A DNA stretch of 64,000 nt from an uncultured Aquimarina sp. (GCA_947496705.1 CANMDW010000006.1:124001-188000); one strand, 5' to 3'. Positions 9,467 to 19,568 are shown, numbered from the stretch's first letter. The notes: generated by a model not told the origin, from the letters alone. Program-made: numbers and translations.

Positions 9467-11344
9467 ATGAAAAAATCAATAAGAACTTTAGTAGGGATGA
9501 TGGCAGTGTCATTGGTGTTGATATCCTGTGACAAAGATTTTTTGGATACGGAACCGCTTGACAGAATTTCCAGCGACGCTACCTGGGCAGATGGCCCTTT
9601 GTCTGAAGCTTTTGTATTTAATGTATATTCCTTTTTGGGCTATGGGGGTTTTGAAGAACAAGGACTGGCATCCTTAACCGATGAAGCCATGTTTACACAT
9701 TCCGGCCGAAATATAGAAACAGTTACCGAAGGATCAGAAAATCCCTCAAACCTGGGTTGGACCAGTGAAACCTATGAGTGGGGAAGAATGTATCTGGCTT
9801 TACGGCAAGCCAATACCGCCATTGAAAATCTGCCGGAATCTACCTTCACCAATAATCTACTCAGAGACCGGTTATTGGGTGAAGCCTATTTTTTAAGGGC
9901 TTACTATTATCATCAATTGGTACGATATTATGGAGGTGTTCCGCTGGTCGACAGAACTTATGGTTTAAACGAAGATTATTCCATTGAGCGCAATACCTTT
10001 GAAACCTGTGTTCAGTTTATGGTAGAAGACCTTGACCAGGCCATCACTTTACTGGATGGTAAAGACGAAACCCCGGGACGCGCTTCAAAAATGAGTGCCA
10101 TGGCATTAAAATCGCGTATCCTTTTATATGCCGCCAGCGATCTTCACGACGGCCCTACTGCTGCTGCCAATTCCCCCCTACTTTCTTCTTATGCCAACCT
10201 CGCATTGGTAGCCTATACCTCTGGCGATAGAATATCGAGATGGAATATCGCCAAGGCTGCTGCCAAAGCCGTAATAGAAGCTTCATCGGGCTATAAATTA
10301 AGCCTTGCTTCACCAGTTTCTGCCGAAGAAGGCAAAGCCAATTACGTGTCGATAGCTATGGGTGGCAAAAGTGCTGTCGCAGATGCCGGGGCTGCCAGCG
10401 AGCTCATTTTTCAGCGTACACACAGTGCGCTTTATACAGTGGAGAATGACCACCCGCTGGGCGGTATTAATCACGGGATCAATAACGGTCCTAACGGATA
10501 TCATAACTGGGCCGGTAATACCCCAATCCAGCAACTGGTCGATGATTATGAAATGATGGACGGATCGACATTTGACTGGAATGACCCCGCACATGCAGCA
10601 GATCCTTACGCCAACCGAGATCCGCGATTTTATGCCAGTATTCTATATGACGGAGCCGATTGGAAGCCCCGCCCCCCCGATGTGGCTCCCAAAGATCCTG
10701 CCAACCAGATACAAACAGGGACGTATGATGACGGGGACGGAGACAAAATAAGCGGGATTGATACCCGACAGTCTGAGATTGAAAACTGGAATGGCACCCG
10801 AACCGGGTATTATGCACGAAAATTTATTGATCCAAATCCGAATTTGCCAGATGATCTTTCGAATGCACAATTGGTTCCCTGGCCTTTTATTCGATATACT
10901 GAGGCTGTACTCAATTATGTAGAGGCTTGTATTGAAACCGGTCAAGAAGAAGAGGCCAGAACCTGGCTGAATAAAATTCGATTTAGAGCCGGTATGCCAG
11001 CAATAAATGACGTAGGTACTGTACTTAAAGACAGGTATAGAAATGAGAGACGTATAGAATTGGCGTATGAAGAACACAGATATCACGATGCCAGAAGATG
11101 GATGATTGCCCCTACCACCCTGGGTCGCGGTATACAAGGTATTGATGTTCAGGCCGAATTAAAACCTGGGGCCACTCCTCATGTTCCTTATAAACATGAT
11201 AAGTTGGTATATACTTATAGCTATACGGTTGTCGATAATACAGAAATTGAGACCAGACAGTGGAACGATAAAATGTATTATCGACCCATTAGCAGGGATG
11301 AGATCAACCGTAATAACAAATTGATCCAGAATCCTGGATATTAG
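9467..11344 (+). CDS. SusD/RagB-family outer-membrane glycan-binding lipoprotein (PUL 1)
   Basis: Surface lipoprotein that captures oligosaccharides and caps the SusC barrel. The N-terminus MKKSIRTLVG...LVLISCDKDFLDTEP is a lipoprotein signal with Cys21 as the predicted lipidated residue. A TPR-rich SusD core follows (LLGEAYFLRAYYYHQLVRYY at about 135) and the conserved C-terminal block RYRNERRIELAYEEHRYHD is present near residues 525-545. At 625 residues it is at the long end for SusD, with a large central region consistent with a distinct ligand. It starts 9 bp after susC. The 181 bp between its stop and the FG-GAP gene's preferred start shows only a weak stem and no clear terminator. Confidence 0.94.
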   Translation: MKKSIRTLVGMMAVSLVLISCDKDFLDTEPLDRISSDATWADGPLSEAFVFNVYSFLGYGGFEEQGLASLTDEAMFTHSGRNIETVTEGSENPSNLGWTSETYEWGRMYLALRQANTAIENLPESTFTNNLLRDRLLGEAYFLRAYYYHQLVRYYGGVPLVDRTYGLNEDYSIERNTFETCVQFMVEDLDQAITLLDGKDETPGRASKMSAMALKSRILLYAASDLHDGPTAAANSPLLSSYANLALVAYTSGDRISRWNIAKAAAKAVIEASSGYKLSLASPVSAEEGKANYVSIAMGGKSAVADAGAASELIFQRTHSALYTVENDHPLGGINHGINNGPNGYHNWAGNTPIQQLVDDYEMMDGSTFDWNDPAHAADPYANRDPRFYASILYDGADWKPRPPDVAPKDPANQIQTGTYDDGDGDKISGIDTRQSEIENWNGTRTGYYARKFIDPNPNLPDDLSNAQLVPWPFIRYTEAVLNYVEACIETGQEEEARTWLNKIRFRAGMPAINDVGTVLKDRYRNERRIELAYEEHRYHDARRWMIAPTTLGRGIQGIDVQAELKPGATPHVPYKHDKLVYTYSYTVVDNTEIETRQWNDKMYYRPISRDEINRNNKLIQNPGY

Positions 11345-11525
11345 TTTAAAATGGTTATGTCTTAGAATTTGATAAAAGAGGTTGTCTGGCAAAAGTGGTT
11401 TTAACAACCTAATCGTTACACTAAGCCAATTGCTTGATCCCCAAAGCAGGTTTCATTGAGTTATCACATTCAAAGTGACAGAAAAATTACTTTTTCAGGC
11501 AACCTTTTTTTACTTTGCCCATACT

Positions 11526-14500
11526 ATGAAAAACCATTGTATTCCTATAGTTATTTGTTTTAGTCTTTTTCTTATTGTTGTTTCCAATTGTAAAAGAGGC
11601 CCTCAGGAAGAAGATTTCGGGAAAACAACTCCTTCTAAAACCTTATTTACCCTATTACCATCAGTGAAGACTCATGTTAACTTTCAAAACACCCTTTCCG
11701 AAAGTTTGAACATGAATATTTTACTATATGAGTATTTTTATAATGGTGGCGGTGTGGCCGTAGGCGATGTGAATGGCGATGCGCTTATCGATATCTATTT
11801 CACCTCCAATATGGGCGACAATGCATTATACATCAATATGGGAGATATGAAATTTAAAGAGGCTACTCATATTGCCGGGGTATCAGGAAGATCCGGCCCC
11901 TGGAAAACCGGAGTGACCATGGTAGATATTAATGCAGACCATAAATTGGATCTATATGTTTGCTATTCCGGGGCATTACCAGAACACAAACGTAAAAACC
12001 AATTGTTTATCAATCAGGGCAACGATGCTAATGGTGTTCCTGTATTTGTCGAAGAAGCAGAAAAATATGGCCTGGCAAGTGCTGCCTATAGCAATCAAGC
12101 CTATTTTTTTGACTATGATCGTGACGGTGACCTCGATATGTTGTTACTCAATCATAACCCTAAAGCAATTCCTATTCTGAATGAAGTCAAAACAGCACAA
12201 TTGCTCAAAAAAGACGAGCCTGTAATCGGGGTACGGTTGTATCAACAAAATAACGGTTTTTTTGAGGATGTTACCACAATGGCTGGCATCAGTGGTTCTG
12301 CTCTGACCTACGGTCTGGGACTGGGCATTGGTGACCTGAATAATGACCAATGGCCCGACTTTTATATCTCAAACGATTATGCAGTGCCCGATTATCTGTA
12401 CATCAATAATGGCAATGGCACATTTACCAATACCATCAATGAAAGTTTGGAGCACACCAGTCACTTTTCAATGGGGAATGATATTGCCGATGTGAACAAT
12501 GACGGGTGGCTGGACATCTTTACTCTGGATATGCTTCCGGAAGACAATTACCGGCAAAAAATACTACTATCTCCCGATAATTATGAAAAATTCGACCTCA
12601 ATGTACGCAGTGGTTTTCATTATCAATATATGAGAAATATGCTGCAACTCAATAATGGTAACGGTACCTTCAGTGAGATCGGCCAACTGGCAGGATGCTC
12701 CAACACCGATTGGAGCTGGGCAGCCTTACTGGCCGATTATGATAACAACGGATGGAAAGATCTCTTTGTCACCAATGGCTACTACCGAGATTATACCCAT
12801 CTGGATTTTATTAACTATATGGAAGATTATATCAAGGCCAAAGGAAGATTAAAACGCGAACAAGTACTAGAGATCATACAACAAATGCCCTCGTCTAATA
12901 TCACTAATTACAGCTACTCAAATACCAACGGAACCACATTTGTCAATACCACCAAATCGTGGGGGCTCGACCAACTGGCAAACAGCAATGGTGCTGCCTA
13001 TGCCGATCTTGATAATGACGGTGACCTGGATGTAATAGTTAATAACATCAACCAACCGGCATTTATTTATCAAAACCAGGCACAACAACATACCAATGCC
13101 CATTATCTGCAAGTACAATTGCGAGGATCTGGAGGCAATACCCAAGGCCTTGGAGCCACTGTAGTGCTCTATACCAATCAAAAAAAGCAAAGCTTGCAGC
13201 AATCAATGACCAGAGGCTATCTCTCTTCGGTCGCTCCTGTCCTGCACTTCGGATTGGGCAAAGAAACACACATAGATTCTCTAATTATTACCTGGAATAC
13301 TGGAAAGCAGCAGAAATTGGTTCATATGAAAGCCGATCAGTTCATTACCCTGGAAGAGAAGAATGCTTCTACTTTAAAGAGTTCTGAGCCCGAATCGGTA
13401 ACTGTTCTTAAAGAAATCCCTTCTCCAATCCCGTATAAGAATCCTGAACTAACCATTAACGATTTTAAACGACAGTCATTATTAATAAAACAGCTATCCT
13501 ACACCGGTCCCTGTATGACAAAAGGAGATGTGAATAACGATGGTTTGGAAGATGTTTTTATTGGAGGGGCCCAAGGGCAAAGTGCTTCATTGTACATCCA
13601 ACAAAGTGATATGCGCTTTATCAAACAATCAACCAGAGCTTTTAAAGCAGACAGTGCCAGTGAGGATGCCGATGCAGTAATTTTTGATGCCAATAATGAT
13701 GGGCATCCCGATATCTATGTCGCCAGTGGAGGGTATCATCATTACCGTAAGAACGATCCTTTGTTACAAGACAGACTATACGTTAATGATGGACACGGAA
13801 ATTTTTTAAAAAAAGAAAATGCGTTACCCAAAATGTATGTGAGCAAAGGTTGCATAGCAGTAAATGATATAAATGCAGACGGGTATCCCGATCTGTTTGT
13901 AGGAGGACGTGTGATTCCCGGCCGATATCCCGAAACACCCCAAAGCTATCTATTGATCAATGACGGCAAGGGCAATTTTATAGACCAGACCAGCACCATG
14001 GCTCCCGAGCTGCAACACTTGGGCATGATCACCGATGCCATCTGGCAAGACCTCAATGGAGATCGTAAAAATGAATTGATTGTGGTAGGTGAATGGCTCC
14101 CGGTTTCGGTATTTACGATAAAAGACGGCAAACTACAAAATGTAACACCTTCTTATTTTGACACATCTTATAGCGGATGGTGGAATACTATAGAAGCAAA
14201 AGATGTCAATAAAGACGGAAAACCAGACCTGGTAGTTGGCAATATGGGGACCAATACACAATTCAAAGTTTCGAAAGACGAACCTGCCGAATTGTATTTT
14301 AAAGATTTTGATCAAAATGGATCTATAGATCCCCTATTCTGCTATTACCTTCAGGGAAAAAGTTATCCGTATTTGACCAGGGACGAATTACTAGGGCAGC
14401 TTGTGAACTTACGCTCTCATTTTACCAATTATACGAGTTATGCCGATGCTACTTTAACCGATATTTTTGACTCAGAAACCCTGAACGATGCTGGCAAACT

Positions 14501-14876
14501 AATTGCAAATCATATGGAGACCACTTTATTTACGCTTTCGGGAGCAGGAAAGTTTGAAATTCGCGAACTGCCTATACAAGCACAATATGCACCTATACAT
14601 GATATTGTTGTTGTTGATGTAAATCGTGATAGTAATGAAGATATACTCCTGTTCGGAAATAACCATCACTTCAAATTGCGATTAGGAAAATTTGACGCCA
14701 ACTACGGGATGGTATTGCTTGGGGATGGAACAGGAGGTTTTGTTTATCTCAACCAGTTACAGTCTGGATTAAAAATACGCGGAGCAGTGCAAAGTGCCCT
14801 TCAGATGCATCATACGATAGTGCTGGGCATCAATCAGGATTCGGTTAAAGCATATCAGGTGCTAAAAATAAAGTGA
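11526..14876 (+). CDS. FG-GAP/VCBS-repeat lipoprotein with ASPIC/UnbV domain (CRTAC1-like)
   Basis: A large repeat protein, probably a surface lipoprotein, of unknown function. It often accompanies SusC/SusD in marine Bacteroidota. At least a dozen FG-GAP repeats carry Ca-binding loops such as GDVNGDALIDIYF, FDYDRDGDLDMLL, ADLDNDGDLDVIV and KDVNKDGKPDLVV, implying two beta-propellers. Between them lies an ASPIC/UnbV domain (GLGATVVLY ... LHFGLGKETHIDSLIITWNTG, about residues 540-610). The frame is open from 11475, but the Met at 11526 starts a better signal peptide (MKNHCIPIVICFSLFLIVVS) with a possible lipidated Cys in VVSNC. The Asn at -1 is an unusual lipobox residue. It could help bind or present glycan; no catalytic motif is seen. 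Confidence 0.85.
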   Translation: MKNHCIPIVICFSLFLIVVSNCKRGPQEEDFGKTTPSKTLFTLLPSVKTHVNFQNTLSESLNMNILLYEYFYNGGGVAVGDVNGDALIDIYFTSNMGDNALYINMGDMKFKEATHIAGVSGRSGPWKTGVTMVDINADHKLDLYVCYSGALPEHKRKNQLFINQGNDANGVPVFVEEAEKYGLASAAYSNQAYFFDYDRDGDLDMLLLNHNPKAIPILNEVKTAQLLKKDEPVIGVRLYQQNNGFFEDVTTMAGISGSALTYGLGLGIGDLNNDQWPDFYISNDYAVPDYLYINNGNGTFTNTINESLEHTSHFSMGNDIADVNNDGWLDIFTLDMLPEDNYRQKILLSPDNYEKFDLNVRSGFHYQYMRNMLQLNNGNGTFSEIGQLAGCSNTDWSWAALLADYDNNGWKDLFVTNGYYRDYTHLDFINYMEDYIKAKGRLKREQVLEIIQQMPSSNITNYSYSNTNGTTFVNTTKSWGLDQLANSNGAAYADLDNDGDLDVIVNNINQPAFIYQNQAQQHTNAHYLQVQLRGSGGNTQGLGATVVLYTNQKKQSLQQSMTRGYLSSVAPVLHFGLGKETHIDSLIITWNTGKQQKLVHMKADQFITLEEKNASTLKSSEPESVTVLKEIPSPIPYKNPELTINDFKRQSLLIKQLSYTGPCMTKGDVNNDGLEDVFIGGAQGQSASLYIQQSDMRFIKQSTRAFKADSASEDADAVIFDANNDGHPDIYVASGGYHHYRKNDPLLQDRLYVNDGHGNFLKKENALPKMYVSKGCIAVNDINADGYPDLFVGGRVIPGRYPETPQSYLLINDGKGNFIDQTSTMAPELQHLGMITDAIWQDLNGDRKNELIVVGEWLPVSVFTIKDGKLQNVTPSYFDTSYSGWWNTIEAKDVNKDGKPDLVVGNMGTNTQFKVSKDEPAELYFKDFDQNGSIDPLFCYYLQGKSYPYLTRDELLGQLVNLRSHFTNYTSYADATLTDIFDSETLNDAGKLIANHMETTLFTLSGAGKFEIRELPIQAQYAPIHDIVVVDVNRDSNEDILLFGNNHHFKLRLGKFDANYGMVLLGDGTGGFVYLNQLQSGLKIRGAVQSALQMHHTIVLGINQDSVKAYQVLKIK

Positions 14877-14887
14877 TGTCATGACAT

Positions 14888-14918
14888 AACCCTAAGGGTT
14901 TTAAAAACCCTTGGGGTT
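14888..14918 (+). terminator. Stem-loop downstream of the FG-GAP gene
   Basis: AACCCTAAGGGTTT and AAACCCTTGGGGTT form a near-perfect inverted repeat starting 12 bp after the FG-GAP stop codon. There is only a weak T tract, so termination here is plausible but not certain. Confidence 0.5.
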
Positions 14919-14970
14919 ACTCATAATATTTGTACAACACTCTAAAGTTTATGCGAAGTACTTCTTCTTA

Positions 14971-15145
14971 AATATTACGTGAATAATAGATAAGCATTTT
15001 GTGGCCGAAAATCTTCTTACCCTATCTCTAAAGGGCAAAGATTTTCTTTGAACACAGATGTTTTTCAAGAATTTTTCCACCCTTTAGGGTCGGGGAAACT
15101 GAAAAATTCGGCTTGAAAGGTTATCCATTATTCACGTTAAATATT
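14971..15145. repeat. Type A nested inverted-repeat element, copy 1
   Basis: Outer arms at 14971-14995 (ACGTGAATAATAGATAAGC) and 15119-15145 (GGTTATCCATTATTCACGT) are inverted copies of each other with one or two mismatches and a 2 bp gap. They enclose two smaller hairpins: one from GAAAATCTTC to AAAGATTTTC (about 15006-15047), and one from GAATTTTTCCACCCTTTAGG to GAAAAATTCG (about 15068-15110). The second contains the shared core CCCTTTAGGGTCGGGGAA. The element fills the convergent gap and ends 8 bp from the minus-strand GH43 stop codon. A diverged second copy is at 23925-24097. Confidence 0.8.
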
Positions 15146-15152
15146 GGTTGTA

Positions 15153-16850
15153 TTATTTTACAAAACGCAATGTCTCATCAAGATTCCTGCTGTTGAGGCG
15201 AATCATATAAAATCCTTTTTTCAATGCTCCTACATGCACCTGAAGTTGTTTATTTGTATCTACCTGTAATAAGCGTTCTATAAGTTTATTTCCCTGAATA
15301 TCCATAACATTTAATTTCACTTCTTCATTAGGATATAAAGCATTTCCTGTAACATAGATGTTATTATCAGCACCTATCGGATTGGGAAATATAGTTACCT
15401 GTGATACAACTGGCGGATTGTCTTCAGATGAATACGCCAAACTTTTACCTGTATTACTACTACGCAAAAACTGCCATTGTTGATTGTTGTTAAATTCATT
15501 GAAGTTCCATAACACTACTTCCTGCTGCTCCAGATCTACATCTAATGCCCTTGAAGTACAATGAAGAGGTTTTAGTGTGTAGTTGAATCCATCACTACTA
15601 ATTTTCCATTTTTGGTTGTTTCCACCATTCCATTCCCAACTTACTATGGTTGCTCCATCTAAACAACCATAAGAGGCTGCATCAAGATATCGATTGCAAC
15701 AAGCCAGTTTGAGACTGTAAACATCATTTCCCAAATGCGTTACCTCCCATCTTTGATCCAGATAGTCCTGAGGATATACATCTATGGCATTCCAATTTGA
15801 CCAGGAAGTAGATGCCAGATTTTGATTATTGGCAACGCTTCTTACTTCATATCTTCCGTTGGGAATTGCCTGCGCCACTATCTCGCCGGTTTCAACGTTT
15901 ATCTGCCAATTCTCATAATAATGCAGATCGAGTGCTCTTCCGTTAATTTTCAGGGGTAGCCATATATATTTAGACGATCTTAAGTTATTTGGGCCGTCCC
16001 AGCGGTCACCACAATAAATAAATGAAGCGGTTTTACTTCCCTGAACGGGAATAATATAGGTAGGTTGTGAACCATAGGTGGTGGCATTACCCAGATCCTG
16101 CAATTCAGACCAGGGGCCAGCCATTGAAGTTGCCCAGGCATATTTCGCTTGGTTTGGGTTCCATCCAGTGGCTCCAGAGGTAACCATAAAATAAGTGCTG
16201 TTATGCTTAAATACCGCAGGAGCTTCACGCCAGTTACCGGGCCATAAAGTAACAATATTGGCTGCAACATCCAGATAATCTGAAGTAAGACGGTAAATCT
16301 CTATATCTGCATTCTCATTGGCCGCCGAAATAAAATACGCCGTACCGTCTGTATCTTTAAACAGGGTACAATCGCGAGACATTTTGTTGAAAGGCCTAAA
16401 ATGTTTGTGCATACGATAATTGCCTTCTATATTATTACCCATGCTATAAAAAACTCCGGCTTCTGCCTGGCCGTAGTTACCAGATTCATAATGTAACCAC
16501 ACTACATAGCGGCTATCTCTTTCATTGTAAATAATCTTCGGGCGCTCAATTACCCTTCCTTCAACCTGAAGGTCGGGATGAGTATTTTTATCTATGATGG
16601 TTTTTATAAATTGCCAATTGGATAGATCAGAAGATTTATAAAGATTCACTCCTTTAAATCTATAATCGTTATGAGATTTATCTTCTCCGATCAAATAATA
16701 GGTAGTGCCTACTTTGATTACACCTGCCCCATGTGCTTCAATGCGATTGCCACTGGTGTCGTTCCAAAAACTTCCATTGGTAATGGTAGCTTGACTAAAG
16801 GCCGTATAGAGGCTTACAAAAAAAATAGTAGTAAATAAGAATATTTTCAT
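15153..16850 (-). CDS. GH43 subfamily 24-like exo-beta-1,3-galactanase with RICIN and T9SS domains
   Basis: Predicted to release galactose or substituted galactose from the non-reducing end of beta-1,3-galactan backbones. A signal peptide (MKIFLFTTIFFVSLYTAFSQ) precedes a five-bladed propeller (about 20-325) with NRIEAHGAGVIKVGTTYYL, VIERPKIIYN, SRDCTLFKDTDGTAYF and WREAPAVFKHNSTYFMVTSG. These match the GH43_24 pattern; the Glu of WREAP is the probable general acid by family analogy. A RICIN lectin domain (about 330-465) and a T9SS sorting domain (IFPNPIGADNNIYV to the end) follow. The frame is open to 16907, but the extra 19 residues are encoded partly by a repeat element, and the Met at 16850 begins the signal peptide. 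It is a paralogue of the next gene, at 17130-19568. Confidence 0.85.
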   Translation of the reverse strand: MKIFLFTTIFFVSLYTAFSQATITNGSFWNDTSGNRIEAHGAGVIKVGTTYYLIGEDKSHNDYRFKGVNLYKSSDLSNWQFIKTIIDKNTHPDLQVEGRVIERPKIIYNERDSRYVVWLHYESGNYGQAEAGVFYSMGNNIEGNYRMHKHFRPFNKMSRDCTLFKDTDGTAYFISAANENADIEIYRLTSDYLDVAANIVTLWPGNWREAPAVFKHNSTYFMVTSGATGWNPNQAKYAWATSMAGPWSELQDLGNATTYGSQPTYIIPVQGSKTASFIYCGDRWDGPNNLRSSKYIWLPLKINGRALDLHYYENWQINVETGEIVAQAIPNGRYEVRSVANNQNLASTSWSNWNAIDVYPQDYLDQRWEVTHLGNDVYSLKLACCNRYLDAASYGCLDGATIVSWEWNGGNNQKWKISSDGFNYTLKPLHCTSRALDVDLEQQEVVLWNFNEFNNNQQWQFLRSSNTGKSLAYSSEDNPPVVSQVTIFPNPIGADNNIYVTGNALYPNEEVKLNVMDIQGNKLIERLLQVDTNKQLQVHVGALKKGFYMIRLNSRNLDETLRFVK

Positions 16851-16890
16851 GGTTGTATTATTTATGGTTTTATGGATGTATGACAATTTT

Positions 16891-17095
16891 TTTCTGTATG
16901 TCCGCAATCACTTAAGTAATCTTTTAAATTATAGAAAATTCCGTTATTCCCTTTAGGGTTAAGGGTAAATAATGGGATTTTCTGTATTTTCTTTTTGACC
17001 CCTCCCGATAGCTATCGGGACTAAAGCCCGCCTGAATGACAAAGTCGGGCAGGGGAGAAGAAAACACTTTATATGGGTGATTGTGGACATACAAC
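16891..17095. repeat. Type B nested inverted-repeat element, copy 1
   Basis: Outer arms GTATGTCCGCAATCAC (about 16896-16911) and GTGATTGTGGACATAC (17077-17092) pair with one mismatch. Inside are a hairpin at about 16933-16983 (GAAAATTCCGTTATTCC against AATGGGATTTTC, with core CCCTTTAGGG), and a long stem of GTATTTTCTTTTTGACCCCT (16983-17002) against AGGGGAGAAGAAAACAC (17051-17067). That stem encloses a perfect palindrome CCCGATAGCTATCGGG (17004-17019) and a GCCCG...CGGGC hairpin (17026-17050). It lies between two minus-strand GH43_24 genes, about 35 bp past the upstream gene's stop codon. The second copy is at 26635-26843. Confidence 0.85.
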
Positions 17096-17129
17096 AATTT
17101 TTTTTATCTATTTAGAAATAGTATTCATG

Positions 17130-19568
17130 TTATTCAAACAATAGTTTCTCAACATGTATTGTGATGCCATCTTTTTGGATTTCAAGAAAGTAAAGTCCGT
17201 GTCCTTTCTTGTATTCATTTTTGAGATTCCAGTTAAAATGATGTGTTCCTGCTTCTAATTTTTGATATAACAGGCTCTTTATCAAAACTCCTCTTGGATG
17301 TATAAGGTTTATAGTAATCATTTCTGTTTGGTTAGCTGTATACTCTACGTTTAAGCTACCCCTAACCGGATTCGGAAAGACCACGATCTCATCTGTCTTA
17401 AATAATGCTGAAGATATAGGAAAGGAGTTGATCTCGCGTCCATTCAAATTTATTTCTGCCGCCGAGGCCCATTCTCCACCATTAATTTCTGAGATAGCTA
17501 TCAGTTTAATGTATCGGCATGGAGTTGGTCTAAAAAGAACAAACTTTTCTTCGGTATTTTGATACCATGTTCCGGATATTCTCTTTCGATAATGCTCCCC
17601 ATCCAAACTGGTGTGTATCTCGTATTCTTTTATGGTACCATTTTGCCCTCCTGATTGTCTGGGGAGGTAACGCAGCACCTCAATCATTTTCAACCCTCCC
17701 AAATCGATCTCAATCTCGTGAGGGTGGGTAGCCGTGGTACCACTCCATCGGCTATGCCAGAATGTTTGGATATCGCCATCAAAAGCATAGATCGCCTTAT
17801 TATCGTCTCCTTCAATTTCTTCACTGCTTACCGCATGAAGCGACCACTGTAATTGTGATAATAAAGGGGGATGGGTTCTCTCTGATACAATAGCTTTACA
17901 CGGCGAACTGCCTATATCGTTAAATGCCTTAATTCGATAACTGTACCAACTTGCAGCGGTTAATCCTTCGTCTAAAAAATAGGTCTGGTCTTTAGGGAGT
18001 TCTGCGATCTTTTGAAAACGGCTTCCGCTATCTGAGCGTTCTATCACAAAACCATATTCCTGGTCAGATGCATCAGACCAGGATAGTTGTATAGCATCAT
18101 AGGTGATGGCCTGAGCTGTAAGATCGGTAGGAGGATCAGGAATTTCAGAGGCTACAAGTGTTTTTAAAATATCCAACTCTGCCAGTGATGTCCAGGGATT
18201 GCCATTAGTTTCTGAAGTAGCAACCAGACGCACATAACGTCCCGATTTGGGGACAATTGTAATTTCTTTTTCAGAAAAAGAACCCTGTAATGTTCCTGAA
18301 GATACAGGAGATCCCCAATCTTCTGCAGTATCACTTACATATAACTCATAGTCTTTGATCATTCCATTAAAATTACCATCCTGCCTGGGCAATAGCCTGA
18401 ATTTTTGAAGACTATAGGTGTCTCCCAAATCGATCTGAATTTCATGAGGAGGTGCAGGCGATTGATCGACCCACTCTGTGTGCCAAAATGTTAACGGATC
18501 ATTATCGAACGCTTTTTCGGGCTCTCCCCCATACACTGCATCCCAGCTATCGGCATAGTGCACCGACCAACTGGTTTCAGGAATAGTAAGCGGATCGGTA
18601 TAGGTATCCCAACGACCGGTATGTGCATCGATCGACCAACGTTGATAGAAGTCTAGTGTAAGGGTAGTTCCTTCTATGGTGAGAGGCAGCCAGATATATT
18701 TTGAAGCCCTTAGATCAGGATCCTGCCAGCGATCTCCTGAAAAGATAAATGTGGTTTGTTCTGTTCCATATACCGGGATCACATAGTTAGACTGGGAGTC
18801 GTAGGTAGTTCCATCTCCCAGATCTATAAGATCAGACCAGGGACCGGTAATTGAGGATGCATAGGCATATTTTGCCTGATTGGGAGACCATCCTGTGGCT
18901 CCCGAAGTGACCATATAGTACACCTCATTGTGTTTAAAAAGTGCAGGAGCTTCGCGCCATGCGCCAGGCCATAGAGTGATCACATTGGCGGCTACATCCA
19001 TATAATCATCGGTTAAGCGATAGATCTCCATATCTGCATTTTCATTGGCCGCCGCAGCAAAATATGCGGTACCGTCATCATCGACAAAGAGGGTGCAGTC
19101 TCTTGCCATTTTACCAAAAGGTCGAAAGGATTTATGAAATGTATAATCTCCATCGATGGTATCAGCATAAAACACTCCTGCTTCAGCCTGCCCATAATTG
19201 CCTGACTCAAAATGCACCCACATCACAAACTGCTTTGTACTTTTGTTATAAATAACTTTGGGGCGTTCGATTACCCGATCGGTAACCAAACTGGGGTGTG
19301 TTTCTGGGGTAATAATTGCATTTCTAAATTCCCAGTTCACCAAATCTTTTGATGCATAACAGTTTACTGCTTTAAAAGTATGGGCATTGTGTGATTTGTC
19401 TTCGCCAATCATATAATAGGTATCGTCTACTTTTATAAAACCGCTTCCGTGTGCTTCAATGGTATTGCCTTCGGTGTCTTTCCAAAAAATAGAGTTTTCA
19501 ATAACCGACTGTGCCGATGAGATCCAGCTGAAAAGAAATAAAAAGAATAAGTGTGTAGTTGTTTTCAT
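17130..19568 (-). CDS. GH43 subfamily 24-like exo-beta-1,3-galactanase with two F5/8C domains, Fn3 and T9SS domain
   Basis: Same catalytic type as the enzyme at 15153-16850. Signal peptide MKTTTHLFFLFLFSWISSAQ is followed by a propeller (about 20-330) with NTIEAHGSGFIKVDDTYYM, VIERPKVIYN, ARDCTLFVDDDGTAYF and WREAPALFKHNEVYYMVTSG. The accessory part is quite different from its paralogue: an F5/8 type C (discoidin) domain (about 345-465), an Fn3 domain (about 475-565), a second F5/8C domain (about 575-690) and a T9SS type A sorting domain (VFPNPVRGSLNVEY onward). Both discoidin domains contain the motif HPHEIEIDLG or PPHEIQIDLG. Predicted secreted exo-galactanase; the activity assignment rests on family pattern. 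Confidence 0.86.
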   Translation of the reverse strand: MKTTTHLFFLFLFSWISSAQSVIENSIFWKDTEGNTIEAHGSGFIKVDDTYYMIGEDKSHNAHTFKAVNCYASKDLVNWEFRNAIITPETHPSLVTDRVIERPKVIYNKSTKQFVMWVHFESGNYGQAEAGVFYADTIDGDYTFHKSFRPFGKMARDCTLFVDDDGTAYFAAAANENADMEIYRLTDDYMDVAANVITLWPGAWREAPALFKHNEVYYMVTSGATGWSPNQAKYAYASSITGPWSDLIDLGDGTTYDSQSNYVIPVYGTEQTTFIFSGDRWQDPDLRASKYIWLPLTIEGTTLTLDFYQRWSIDAHTGRWDTYTDPLTIPETSWSVHYADSWDAVYGGEPEKAFDNDPLTFWHTEWVDQSPAPPHEIQIDLGDTYSLQKFRLLPRQDGNFNGMIKDYELYVSDTAEDWGSPVSSGTLQGSFSEKEITIVPKSGRYVRLVATSETNGNPWTSLAELDILKTLVASEIPDPPTDLTAQAITYDAIQLSWSDASDQEYGFVIERSDSGSRFQKIAELPKDQTYFLDEGLTAASWYSYRIKAFNDIGSSPCKAIVSERTHPPLLSQLQWSLHAVSSEEIEGDDNKAIYAFDGDIQTFWHSRWSGTTATHPHEIEIDLGGLKMIEVLRYLPRQSGGQNGTIKEYEIHTSLDGEHYRKRISGTWYQNTEEKFVLFRPTPCRYIKLIAISEINGGEWASAAEINLNGREINSFPISSALFKTDEIVVFPNPVRGSLNVEYTANQTEMITINLIHPRGVLIKSLLYQKLEAGTHHFNWNLKNEYKKGHGLYFLEIQKDGITIHVEKLLFE

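Noticed and set aside
11345..11474. Weak stem AGGTTGT...ACAACCT after susD, considered as a terminator.
   Set aside because: The stem is only 7 bp with a long loop and no T run.
16851..16907. Extended N-terminus of the first GH43_24-like enzyme beginning MRTYRKKL.
   Set aside because: The extra residues are partly encoded by the arm of a type B repeat, and a clear signal peptide begins at the Met at 16850.
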